A DNA stretch of 8,121 bases from Boseongicola sp. SB0662_bin_57 (GTDB taxonomy: Bacteria > Pseudomonadota > Alphaproteobacteria > Rhodobacterales > Rhodobacteraceae), in assembly GCA_009839535.1 (NCBI GenBank), contig VXPN01000364.1:1-8121 (forward strand), written 5' to 3'. The notes beneath the pieces are model-generated. The model saw only the letters and a list, made by a program, of their open reading frames with translations. It ran no database searches and had not been told where the DNA came from. Shown one piece after another: positions 1-5,980 of the stretch. Positions within the stretch are counted from its first letter, which is position 1. Every line of letters starts with the position of its first letter. Made by a program: the position numbers and the translations under genes.

Positions 1-1
1 C

Positions 2-331
2 TTCGAGGTTTCGGGCACGCAGGCCGGGGTCGATGCGATGACGGCCTGCGCAGCCACGCGGGCACGGATCGTCATGGTGGCAATCCACGCCCGGAAGCCG
101 CAGATCGACCTCTTTCAGTTCTTCTGGCGCGAGCTTGAACTCGTGGGTGCGCGCGTCTACGAGCCGGAAGACTACGAGCAGGCCATCGCGATCATCGCTG
201 GCGGCGGAGTTGATGCGGACACGGTCATAACGGATGTCAGCCCGTTGTCGGGCATCCAGGCGGCATTCGAGGCCTTGGACGGCAATCCGGCGGCGCTGAA
301 GAGCCTCATCAAGGTTGGAGACGGCGCATGA
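2..331 (+). CDS. Zinc-type medium-chain alcohol/polyol dehydrogenase, C-terminal part (5' end outside window)
   Basis: The reading frame is open from the window edge to a TGA at 329-331 and gives about 109 residues. Visible features are the end of the Rossmann domain (FEVSG, then a hydrophobic RIVMVAIHARKP strand), the FWRELELVGARVYEPEDYEQAI stretch split around a short loop, and the closing A-F-EAL..NPAALKSLIKV segment. This order is typical of the C-terminal half of MDR dehydrogenases such as L-threonine 3-dehydrogenase, sorbitol/butanediol dehydrogenase and sugar-acid 5-dehydrogenases, which oxidise a secondary alcohol with NAD(P)+ in the cytoplasm. The catalytic zinc ligands and the glycine-rich nucleotide motif lie upstream of the window, so substrate and zinc content cannot be judged. 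The stop overlaps the next start (ATGA), implying co-translation with the SDR. An ATG at 38 is internal to the domain and is not a credible start. Confidence 0.85.
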   Translation, partial: FEVSGTQAGVDAMTACAATRARIVMVAIHARKPQIDLFQFFWRELELVGARVYEPEDYEQAIAIIAGGGVDADTVITDVSPLSGIQAAFEALDGNPAALKSLIKVGDGA

Positions 332-1098
332 ACGTTCTTTCCGCATTTGACCTCACCGGGAAGACCGCGCTGGTCACCGGTGCGAGGCGCGGAATCGGGC
401 GCGGCATGGCCGAGGCGCTTGCGTCCGCTGGCGCCGACATCGTTGGCGTCAGCGCCAGCCTGGAGCGTGAAGGGTCGGAGGTCGGCGCGGCCGTTGCCGG
501 CATGGGGCGCAGCTTCGCGGCCTACCAGGCGGACTTTTCGGATCGTGCGGCCCTTAACGCCCTTGTCGGGGATCTTGCCCGGGACGGGGTCGAGCCCGAC
601 ATTCTCGTCAACAACGCCGGGACCATAAGGCGCAAGCCCGCCGCGGAATATTCCAGCGAGTGGTGGGACGAGGTGATCGAGGTGAACCTCTCCGCCCAGT
701 TCGTCCTGAGCCGGGAAGTCGGTCGCGGCATGATCGAACGTGGCCGTGGCAAGATCATCTTCATGGCCTCGCTGCTGACGTTTCAGGGCGGGGTCACGGT
801 GCCAGGATATTCCGCCTCCAAGGGCGGAGTCGGGCAACTGACCAAGGCCTTGGCGAACGAGTGGGCGGGCCATGGAATCAACGTCAACGCCATTGCGCCG
901 GGATATGTCGCAACCGACAACACCGAGGCGCTCAGGAATGATCCTGTTCGGCGGAAGGCCATCCTGGAACGCATTCCGCAGGGGCGGTGGGGAAATCCCG
1001 AGGACTTTGCCGGACCGGTGGTCTTTCTTGCGTCGTCGGCGTCAGACTACGTCAACGGGGAAATTCTTGTTGTGGACGGCGGCTGGATGGGACGATAG
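328..1098 (+). CDS. kduD: SDR-family oxidoreductase, KduD-like (2-dehydro-3-deoxy-D-gluconate 5-dehydrogenase type)
   Basis: This is a 256-residue classical short-chain dehydrogenase, close to the usual family length. Visible motifs are the TGARRGIG nucleotide-binding loop at 17-24, NNAG at 95-98, catalytic Asn120, Ser148, and the YSASK active site with Tyr161 and Lys165. The flanking blocks NEWA..GINVNAIAPGY (177-193), RIPQGRWGNPED (215-226) and the C-terminal SASDYVNGE...VDGGW (237-253) match the KduD/gluconate 5-dehydrogenase subgroup. KduD reduces 2,5-diketo-3-deoxygluconate to 2-keto-3-deoxygluconate with NADH in uronate degradation. The start ATG at 328 has GGAG at 317-320, seven nt upstream, and overlaps the preceding stop. 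The SDR fold is certain. The exact substrate is inferred, because gluconate 5-dehydrogenase and other keto-sugar-acid reductases are very similar. The neighbouring MDR and enolase-type enzymes support a sugar-acid role. Confidence 0.9.
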   Translation: MNVLSAFDLTGKTALVTGARRGIGRGMAEALASAGADIVGVSASLEREGSEVGAAVAGMGRSFAAYQADFSDRAALNALVGDLARDGVEPDILVNNAGTIRRKPAAEYSSEWWDEVIEVNLSAQFVLSREVGRGMIERGRGKIIFMASLLTFQGGVTVPGYSASKGGVGQLTKALANEWAGHGINVNAIAPGYVATDNTEALRNDPVRRKAILERIPQGRWGNPEDFAGPVVFLASSASDYVNGEILVVDGGWMGR

Positions 1099-1228
1099 GC
1101 TGTGCATTTGAATGTGTTGATGACGAGTGTCTTGCCGTTATGGGCATCAAAACCGGGTTCGGGCGCTCGCATGGCCAAAGGGAGGCCGTGGAATGTCCGG
1201 GCAGAACTCTCAAGGGAGGAATCCTAGA
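1099..1228 (+). promoter_or_regulatory. 130-nt intergenic leader of the TRAP gene; possible promoter/operator
   Basis: This is the longest non-coding gap in the window and lies just before the highly translated binding-protein gene, so a promoter here is plausible. It contains a 6-bp inverted repeat, TTGATG (1117-1122) and CATCAA (1145-1150), separated by 22 nt. TTGATG could act as a -35 element with a poor -10 (TATGGG, 1139-1144, 16-nt spacing). Neither is strong, and alphaproteobacterial promoters are hard to recognise by eye. I see no convincing terminator for the upstream SDR gene, so read-through is also possible. Treat this as a candidate region, not a mapped promoter. Confidence 0.3.
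1212..1220 (+). promoter_or_regulatory. Strong Shine-Dalgarno that fixes the dctP start
   Basis: The run AAGGGAGGA ends 8 nt before the ATG at 1229, a near-ideal ribosome binding site. The frame stays open upstream (GTG at 1127, ATG at 1193), but only the 1229 start places a normal signal peptide at the N-terminus, so both lines of evidence agree on 1229. Confidence 0.8.
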
Positions 1229-2245
1229 ATGAAACTCACCAGAGGAACGATCCTCGCAGCGTCGGTCGCGGCGCTCGCAATCGGCGCCACCGCTGCATCG
1301 GCTCAGACGACGCTGCGCATCCAGACGCATTTCAGCCAGGAGACCCTTTCGGGTCAGATGGCTGGAAAGTACATCGATGACATCACCACCATGTCGAATG
1401 GCGAGATCGAGGTCGAGATGTTCTATGCCTCGTCCGTCGTGAAGTCGGCCGAAACCTTCGACGCGGCAGCCACCGGCATTCTCGACTGCGACATGACAGG
1501 CGGTGCATACCAGACCGGCAAGAACCCGGCGTTCCAGTTCACCGGCGACCTCATGGGCGGCTACACCAATCCCTACCAGCAGATGGCCTGGCTTCTGCAT
1601 GCGGGCGGGCGGGACGCCGTCAACGAGCTCTACAACCAGCACAACATGGAATTCGTCGGCTGGTGGATCCCGGGCCCAGAGTCGCTTTCGTCAACCCGCC
1701 CGATCCGCGGCGTCGACGACTTCAAGGACTGGAAGTTCCGTTCGCCTCCGGGCTTGGCAACCAAGGTGTTCTCCAATCTCGGGGCCTCGCCGATCGTGAT
1801 GGACTTCAACGAGATCTTCACGGCTCTCGAGACCGGCATCATCGATGGCGCCGACGCGGCGAACCTGACCAACAACATCGGTCTGGGACTCTATGACATT
1901 GCCAAGCACACCAATTTCCCTGGCTTCCACTCCATGCCGGCCGATCATCTGGCCTGCCGCAAGGATGTCTGGGACGCGATGCCGGAGCATCACAAGCGCA
2001 TCATGATCGTCGCCATGGACGCGCTGGCGATGCACAACGCCTCCATCAACGAGGTCAAGAATGCCCAGAACGCGGTCATCCTGCGCGAAAAGGGCGTGAA
2101 TCTCTACGAGTGGTCGCCGGAAGAGCTTGCGAAGTTCCGCGTTGCCGTGAAGGCGGGTTGGGAAGAGTTCGCCACGACCCCTGAAGCCAAGGCGCTTCTG
2201 CAAAGCCATGTCGACTTCCTGGTCGACATTGGCGCAATGCAGTAA
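1229..2245 (+). CDS. dctP: TRAP transporter substrate-binding protein (DctP family)
   Basis: This is a 338-residue periplasmic solute-binding protein that captures an organic acid and hands it to the DctQM permease, which is driven by an ion gradient. Residues 1-25 form a Sec signal peptide (MKLTR, hydrophobic core, ASA cleavage site before Gln26). The mature start TTLRIQTHFS is the usual first beta strand. WKFRSPPG (168-175) carries Arg171, at the position of the conserved TRAP arginine that salt-bridges the ligand carboxylate. It is followed by GASPIVMDFNEIFTALETG (185-203) and IIDGADAAN (204-212), the DctP hallmark. The YNQHNMEFVGWWIPGPES region (135-152) resembles the TakP/keto-acid-type branch more than the sialic-acid-type branch, but this does not identify the ligand. 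The permease genes lie downstream, separated by a hairpin and an enzyme gene. A carboxylate substrate is well supported; a sugar acid or lactone acid is inferred from context. Confidence 0.95.
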   Translation: MKLTRGTILAASVAALAIGATAASAQTTLRIQTHFSQETLSGQMAGKYIDDITTMSNGEIEVEMFYASSVVKSAETFDAAATGILDCDMTGGAYQTGKNPAFQFTGDLMGGYTNPYQQMAWLLHAGGRDAVNELYNQHNMEFVGWWIPGPESLSSTRPIRGVDDFKDWKFRSPPGLATKVFSNLGASPIVMDFNEIFTALETGIIDGADAANLTNNIGLGLYDIAKHTNFPGFHSMPADHLACRKDVWDAMPEHHKRIMIVAMDALAMHNASINEVKNAQNAVILREKGVNLYEWSPEELAKFRVAVKAGWEEFATTPEAKALLQSHVDFLVDIGAMQ

Positions 2246-2270
2246 GCGGTCGGCGCTTCGGAATTGATTG

Positions 2271-2297
2271 GCGGCAGGGCTCGACGGGCCCTGCCGC
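2271..2297 (+). terminator. Perfect 10-bp stem-loop after dctP (attenuator or mRNA-stabilising hairpin)
   Basis: GCGGCAGGGC (2271-2280) pairs exactly with GCCCTGCCGC (2288-2297) around a 7-nt loop, starting 25 nt after the dctP stop. The following bases (ATTGCTTTGT) contain some T but no clean U-tract, so it is more likely a partial terminator or an RNase-blocking 3' hairpin than a full stop. Such elements are known after binding-protein genes of transporter operons, where they leave more mRNA for the periplasmic component than for the membrane subunits. The permease genes and their GTG/ATG starts follow with no other spacer, so some read-through is expected. Confidence 0.7.
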
Positions 2298-2315
2298 ATT
2301 GCTTTGTCCGATCCC

Positions 2316-3482
2316 ATGAAGATCACCCGCATCTCGAGCCACGTCCTGTCCTGCGACATGCCTGAGGTGCTCGGGCATTCGCAGCAGTACTATTCCAGGC
2401 GTACGGCGCACCTCGTCGAAGTCGAGACCGACGAAGGCGTCAGCGGCTGGGGCGAATGCTTCGGTCCGGGCGCGGTGGCATTGGCGAACAAGGGCATCGT
2501 CGAGGACGTGATACGGCCGATGGTCCTTGGCTCGGACCCGCTTGACCGCGACGCGATCTGGCACCGGGTCTACAACCTCCTTCGCGATCATGGGCAGAAG
2601 GGGATGCCGCTTCAGGCCCTCTCGGGCGTGGACATCGCGCTTTGGGACATTTCCGGCAAGGTGGCGGGACTGCCTCTTCACAAGCTGATCGGCGGCTCCC
2701 ACAGGAAGAACGTGCCTGTCTACGGCTACGGCATGATGCTGCGGCCGGAGCCTGCATCCGAACTGGCCGCGCGATTCCGGGACGAGGCTGCCGCGATCAG
2801 GGACGCAGGCTTTGTCGCCGCCAAGATGAAGGTGGGCCTTGGGCCGAAAGACGACATTCGTCTTGCGGAAGCGGTTCGGGAGGGTGTCGGTCCCGACTTC
2901 CGCTTCATGGTGGATGCAAACCATTGCTACACGACCAGCGACGCTTTCCATGTGGGCCATGCGCTGGACGAGCTCGACGCCTACTGGTTCGAGGAACCCG
3001 TGGCGCCAGAGGACCTGGACGGCTACCGCGAGTTGCGTGCCGGCCTCAAGGTCAACATTGCCGGCGGGGAAGCGGAGTTCAGCCGTTGGGGCTGGCGTGC
3101 AATCCTGGAGAACAGGGGCCTTGACATCGCGCAGCCTGAGGTCTGTGCGCTTGGCGGCGTCAGCGAGTATCTTCGGGTTCTCGCGCTTTGCCACGCGCAT
3201 CACACCCCGGTCGTCAACCATGTCTGGGGATCCGCGATCGCCGTTGCGGCGAACCTGCATCTCCTGGCAGCGATGCCGACGATTCCGGGCAGCCTGAACC
3301 CATGGGAGCCGATGCTGGAATTCGATACAACGGAGAACGTCTTCCGTGACGGTCTCTTGGCCGACCCGCTTGATGTCCAGGGCCAGGTCAGGAGGAACGG
3401 CGGCAGGGTTGCAATCCCGTCTGGGCCGGGTTTGGGTGTCATGCCCGATCCGGAATTCATCAAGAAATACAGGATCGCTTGA
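2316..3482 (+). CDS. Mandelate racemase/muconate lactonizing enzyme family protein (galactarolactone cycloisomerase-like)
   Basis: This is a 388-residue enolase-superfamily enzyme. Such enzymes abstract the proton alpha to a carboxylate with Mg2+ and then racemise, dehydrate or cycloisomerise the substrate. The N-terminal capping domain (1-120) includes GWGECFGPG (44-52) and ALSGVDIALWDI (101-112). The barrel carries the K170-x-K172 base motif, Mg ligands Asp200 (VDANH), Glu226 (WFEEP) and Glu252 (GGE), and His302 (NHVWGS). The spacing from Asp200 to His302 (26, 26, 23, 27) equals that in mandelate racemase (D195, E221, E247, D270, H297). The residue at the D270 position is Glu275 (QPE). Overall it resembles Agrobacterium D-galactarolactone cycloisomerase as I remember it, so an aldarate lactone or related sugar acid is the best guess. 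ATG 2316 is chosen over TTG 2268 because TTG sits at the hairpin and adds non-family residues; no clear Shine-Dalgarno precedes 2316. The gene lies unusually between the TRAP P and Q genes. Confidence 0.9.
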   Translation: MKITRISSHVLSCDMPEVLGHSQQYYSRRTAHLVEVETDEGVSGWGECFGPGAVALANKGIVEDVIRPMVLGSDPLDRDAIWHRVYNLLRDHGQKGMPLQALSGVDIALWDISGKVAGLPLHKLIGGSHRKNVPVYGYGMMLRPEPASELAARFRDEAAAIRDAGFVAAKMKVGLGPKDDIRLAEAVREGVGPDFRFMVDANHCYTTSDAFHVGHALDELDAYWFEEPVAPEDLDGYRELRAGLKVNIAGGEAEFSRWGWRAILENRGLDIAQPEVCALGGVSEYLRVLALCHAHHTPVVNHVWGSAIAVAANLHLLAAMPTIPGSLNPWEPMLEFDTTENVFRDGLLADPLDVQGQVRRNGGRVAIPSGPGLGVMPDPEFIKKYRIA

Positions 3483-3494
3483 AGGGGGGACGTT

Positions 3495-4343
3495 GTGAAA
3501 GACCAAACAGGAAGCTTGATGGAATGGCTGATACCGTTCTGCTTTGTCGTCTGCGCGAGCTGGGCCATCTGGCACATTCCGGCGTACATCCTCACGCTGG
3601 CGCCGCACGAGAACCCTTCGACCCTTGCCCAGGTCACGGCAATTCACGAAACGAAGGACGTGACTCCCGGTCTTCCCGGCCTGTTTGGGGGCGTGGCCGA
3701 CATCGTGGACTGGGTGGCGCTTGCGCTCATCCCGGTCTTCCTGGTGGTCGGCATGTCGGGCGTAAGGGTGGCGCACATGGAATTCCAGCACTGGAGGCCC
3801 GTTGATCGCGTCGCGCTCTTCTTCGGGCGTGTGACCATGATGCTGATCATCTCGATGACAGGTGTCATGCTCTACGAGGTGTTTCTTCGCTACGCGCTTG
3901 AGGCGCCGACATTGTGGGCCAACGAGCTGACGCTCTGGATCGGCGGTTTCGTGTTCCTCTGCTCGGGCTTTTACGGCATGCAGCAGCGCAGCCATATCCG
4001 CATCTTCCTGCTCTACGATGCCGTTTCCCGACCGTTGCAGCGCACGTTCGACGTGGTCTGGACGGCGCTCTTCGTGCTGTTCGCGTTCTTTCTGGTCTAC
4101 GGCAGCTACAAGCAGGTGTTCCTGATCAAGTTCTACAAGTGGGAAATGTTCGGCACGGCGTTCGATCCGCCGATTCCGGCGACGATCCAGCCAGCTGTCC
4201 TGGTCATCATCGTGCTGGTGGCCGTCCAGGCCGTGATGAACGTGATATCGGACTGGAACCTCGAGCCCGAGGTGCACACGGCGGCCGATGACATCGACGA
4301 AGACGAACTCGAAGCAATCAAGCGTGCGGTGGGAGACGACTGA
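3495..4343 (+). CDS. dctQ: TRAP transporter small permease subunit (DctQ family), enlarged
   Basis: This integral membrane subunit joins the large permease in the inner membrane and helps dock the binding protein. The 282 residues have about six hydrophobic segments (roughly 10-34, 69-90, 107-131, 144-162, 183-205, 231-250). The last four, with EVFLRY (128-133), LWANELTLW (140-148) and QQRSHIRI (163-170), form the ordinary four-helix DctQ core. The first ~100 residues, with two extra hydrophobic segments and a polar loop, are an extension beyond the usual 160-220 residue family length. The C-terminus (255-282) is strongly acidic. The start is a GTG at 3495 with a good AAGGGGGGA ribosome site (3483-3490) 4-5 nt before it, and the gene follows the enolase-family stop by 12 nt. 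It overlaps the next gene by one base (TGATG), so translation is probably coupled. Confidence 0.9.
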   Translation: MKDQTGSLMEWLIPFCFVVCASWAIWHIPAYILTLAPHENPSTLAQVTAIHETKDVTPGLPGLFGGVADIVDWVALALIPVFLVVGMSGVRVAHMEFQHWRPVDRVALFFGRVTMMLIISMTGVMLYEVFLRYALEAPTLWANELTLWIGGFVFLCSGFYGMQQRSHIRIFLLYDAVSRPLQRTFDVVWTALFVLFAFFLVYGSYKQVFLIKFYKWEMFGTAFDPPIPATIQPAVLVIIVLVAVQAVMNVISDWNLEPEVHTAADDIDEDELEAIKRAVGDD

Positions 4344-5968
4344 TGGATGTCGGAACGATTTCGCTGGTCCTGGTTCTGGGCCTCATCGTCCTCCTCGCAA
4401 TAGGGATGCCGCTCGGTCTCGCGTCGGCCTGTCTGGCGGCGCTCGTGCTGGTCATGAAGTTCGAGCCGGCACTGCTGACGAACCCGTTGAGTTTCGGCGA
4501 AGGGCTTCTGACGAAGAATCCTGGCACCGGGCCGCTGTACATCCTGACCCAGAAGATATTCGACCTGATGACGGAATACGTCCTGCTGTCGGTGCCGCTG
4601 TTCATCTTCATGGCGGCTCTTCTGGAACGTTCGGGCATTGCCAAGGCGATGTACGACTCTCTCGATTACTGGCTTTCGCAGGTGCGCGGCGGCATCGCGG
4701 TCGTGACATCGCTCATGGCGGTCATAATGGCGGCCATGTCGGGGATCATAGGCGGTGAAGTCGTCCTTCTCGGCCTCATCGCGCTCCCGCAGATGCTGCG
4801 GCTTGGATACAACCAGAACCTGGCGATCGGGACGATCTGCGCGAGCGGCAGCCTCGGCACCATGATTCCGCCGTCGATCGTGCTGATCATCTACGGGCTG
4901 ATCACCGAGACCTCGATCAAGTCCCTGTTCACCGGGGCCTTCGTGCCCGGATTCATGCTGGCGAGCTTCATCATCATCTACATCCTGGTGCGCGTGAACC
5001 TGAATCCGACGCTGGCACCATTGCCGGAGCCGCGCGAGGACGACGTTCCTGGCCTCCAGAAGCTTGCCATGTTCGCCGCTTTCCTGTCGATCCTGCTGGC
5101 CGGATTCGCGACTCTCCTGCTCCTGCGCGTGCTCTACTTCACGGTCACGGGCCAAAACGTCCTGGAAGCGGGCGAAGACCCGATCGCCTGGGGCATGCCG
5201 CACCACATCCCGTACGTTGCGGCCGCGGTCGCGATCGGCATCGTCCTGGCGCTGTTCGTGTTCGGGCGCGAACAAAGCGCCAAGGCATGGGAGCACGGCA
5301 AGGGCCTTGTGCCCCCATTCACGGTCATCGGGGTCGTTCTGGGCTCGATCTACGGCGGGGTGACCGGCATCACCGAGGCGGCTGGAATGGGTGCGCTCGC
5401 GGTGTTCATCATTGCCGCTTTCCGGGGCGAAGCCTCGGTCGGACTGGTCTGGGACAGCCTGATGCGGACATTGCGCTCGACCGGCACGATCATCTGGGTC
5501 ACCATCGGGGCTGCGGCCCTGGCCGGCTCGTACACCTTGGCGGGCGGTCCCAGCTACATCGCGAACATCATCGTCGGGAGCGAGATGCCGACGATGCTCG
5601 TGCTGCTCAGCATGATGGTGATCCTGCTCTTCATGGGGGCCTTCATGGACTGGGTGGGCATCGTGCTGCTTATCATTCCGGTCTTCCTGCCGATCGTGAA
5701 GAAGCTGCCGATCGAGGAGATCGGTTTCATAGGCCAGTTGGAGCCGCATTACGTCTCGATCTGGTTCGGCGTGCTGTTCTGCATGAACATGCAGGTCAGT
5801 TTCCTGTCACCGCCTTTCGGCCCGGCGGCCTTCTACCTGAAATCCGTGGCGCCGCCGCACATTTCGCTGACAGACATCTTCCGGGGCTTCCTGCCGTTCA
5901 TCTGCGTGCAGCTTCTGGCGCTGTCGGTGCTGCTCATTTGGCCGAGCATCGTGACGCTGCTCTTGTAG
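4343..5968 (+). CDS. dctM: TRAP transporter large permease subunit (DctM family), long form
   Basis: This polytopic inner-membrane subunit forms the transport path of the TRAP system. Motifs are GMPLGLASA near the N-terminus (21-29), AMSGIIGGEVVLLGLIALPQML (split across 131-152), GTMIPPSIVLIIYGL (172-186), GVTGITEAAGMGA (339-351), GAFMDWVGIVLLIIPVFLP (432-450) and NMQVSFLSPPFGPAAF (482-497), all diagnostic of DctM. At 541 residues it is longer than the common ~425-440. The extra length is mainly between about 225 and 325, where a charged stretch (PEPREDDVPG) is followed by two hydrophobic segments (240-264 and 289-308) and a polar linker. The ribosome site GGGAG (4331-4335) lies inside the end of dctQ, 7 nt before the ATG. 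The stop is 12 nt before the first oxygenase gene. Longer DctM proteins exist, so this is a variant and not damage. Confidence 0.95.
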   Translation: MDVGTISLVLVLGLIVLLAIGMPLGLASACLAALVLVMKFEPALLTNPLSFGEGLLTKNPGTGPLYILTQKIFDLMTEYVLLSVPLFIFMAALLERSGIAKAMYDSLDYWLSQVRGGIAVVTSLMAVIMAAMSGIIGGEVVLLGLIALPQMLRLGYNQNLAIGTICASGSLGTMIPPSIVLIIYGLITETSIKSLFTGAFVPGFMLASFIIIYILVRVNLNPTLAPLPEPREDDVPGLQKLAMFAAFLSILLAGFATLLLLRVLYFTVTGQNVLEAGEDPIAWGMPHHIPYVAAAVAIGIVLALFVFGREQSAKAWEHGKGLVPPFTVIGVVLGSIYGGVTGITEAAGMGALAVFIIAAFRGEASVGLVWDSLMRTLRSTGTIIWVTIGAAALAGSYTLAGGPSYIANIIVGSEMPTMLVLLSMMVILLFMGAFMDWVGIVLLIIPVFLPIVKKLPIEEIGFIGQLEPHYVSIWFGVLFCMNMQVSFLSPPFGPAAFYLKSVAPPHISLTDIFRGFLPFICVQLLALSVLLIWPSIVTLLL

Positions 5969-5971
5969 ACC

Positions 5972-5978
5972 GGGGAGG
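5972..5978 (+). promoter_or_regulatory. Ribosome binding site leaving the first PhyH start ambiguous
   Basis: GGGGAGG (with its GGAGG core at 5974-5978) ends only 2 nt before ATG 5981, closer than normal. The next codon is GTG (5984), giving a better 5-nt spacing. The protein therefore begins at either the Met or the following Val codon; the effect on the product is a single residue. Confidence 0.5.
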
Positions 5979-5980
5979 AA

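Noticed and set aside
1172..1187. GGCC...GGCC pairing as a terminator for the SDR gene
   Set aside because: The stem is only 4 bp and has no T-tract, so it is too weak to call.
1127..1228. Longer N-terminus for the TRAP binding protein (GTG 1127 or ATG 1193)
   Set aside because: It would put up to 34 polar residues before a normal Sec signal peptide; the strong ribosome site and the signal peptide both support ATG 1229.
2271..2310. Full intrinsic terminator ending the operon after dctP
   Set aside because: The stem is strong but there is no clean run of T after it, and the genes beyond it include the partner permease, which must still be expressed.
2268..2315. TTG start for the enolase-family gene
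   Set aside because: It would place the start at the base of the hairpin and encode 16 extra residues not typical of the family, whose usual beginning MKIT matches ATG 2316.
2076..4277. Very long open frame (733 codons) on the minus strand
   Set aside because: It lies antisense across the end of dctP, the enolase-family gene and most of dctQ, all of which have clear family motifs. Its product is rich in His, Arg and Asp with no recognisable domain, as expected for the reverse of GC-rich coding DNA.
4133..5749. 538-codon open frame on the minus strand
   Set aside because: It is antisense to dctM and has a low-complexity composition (H, D, R, Q, E repeats) with no domain, start context or ribosome site; it is a codon-bias shadow.
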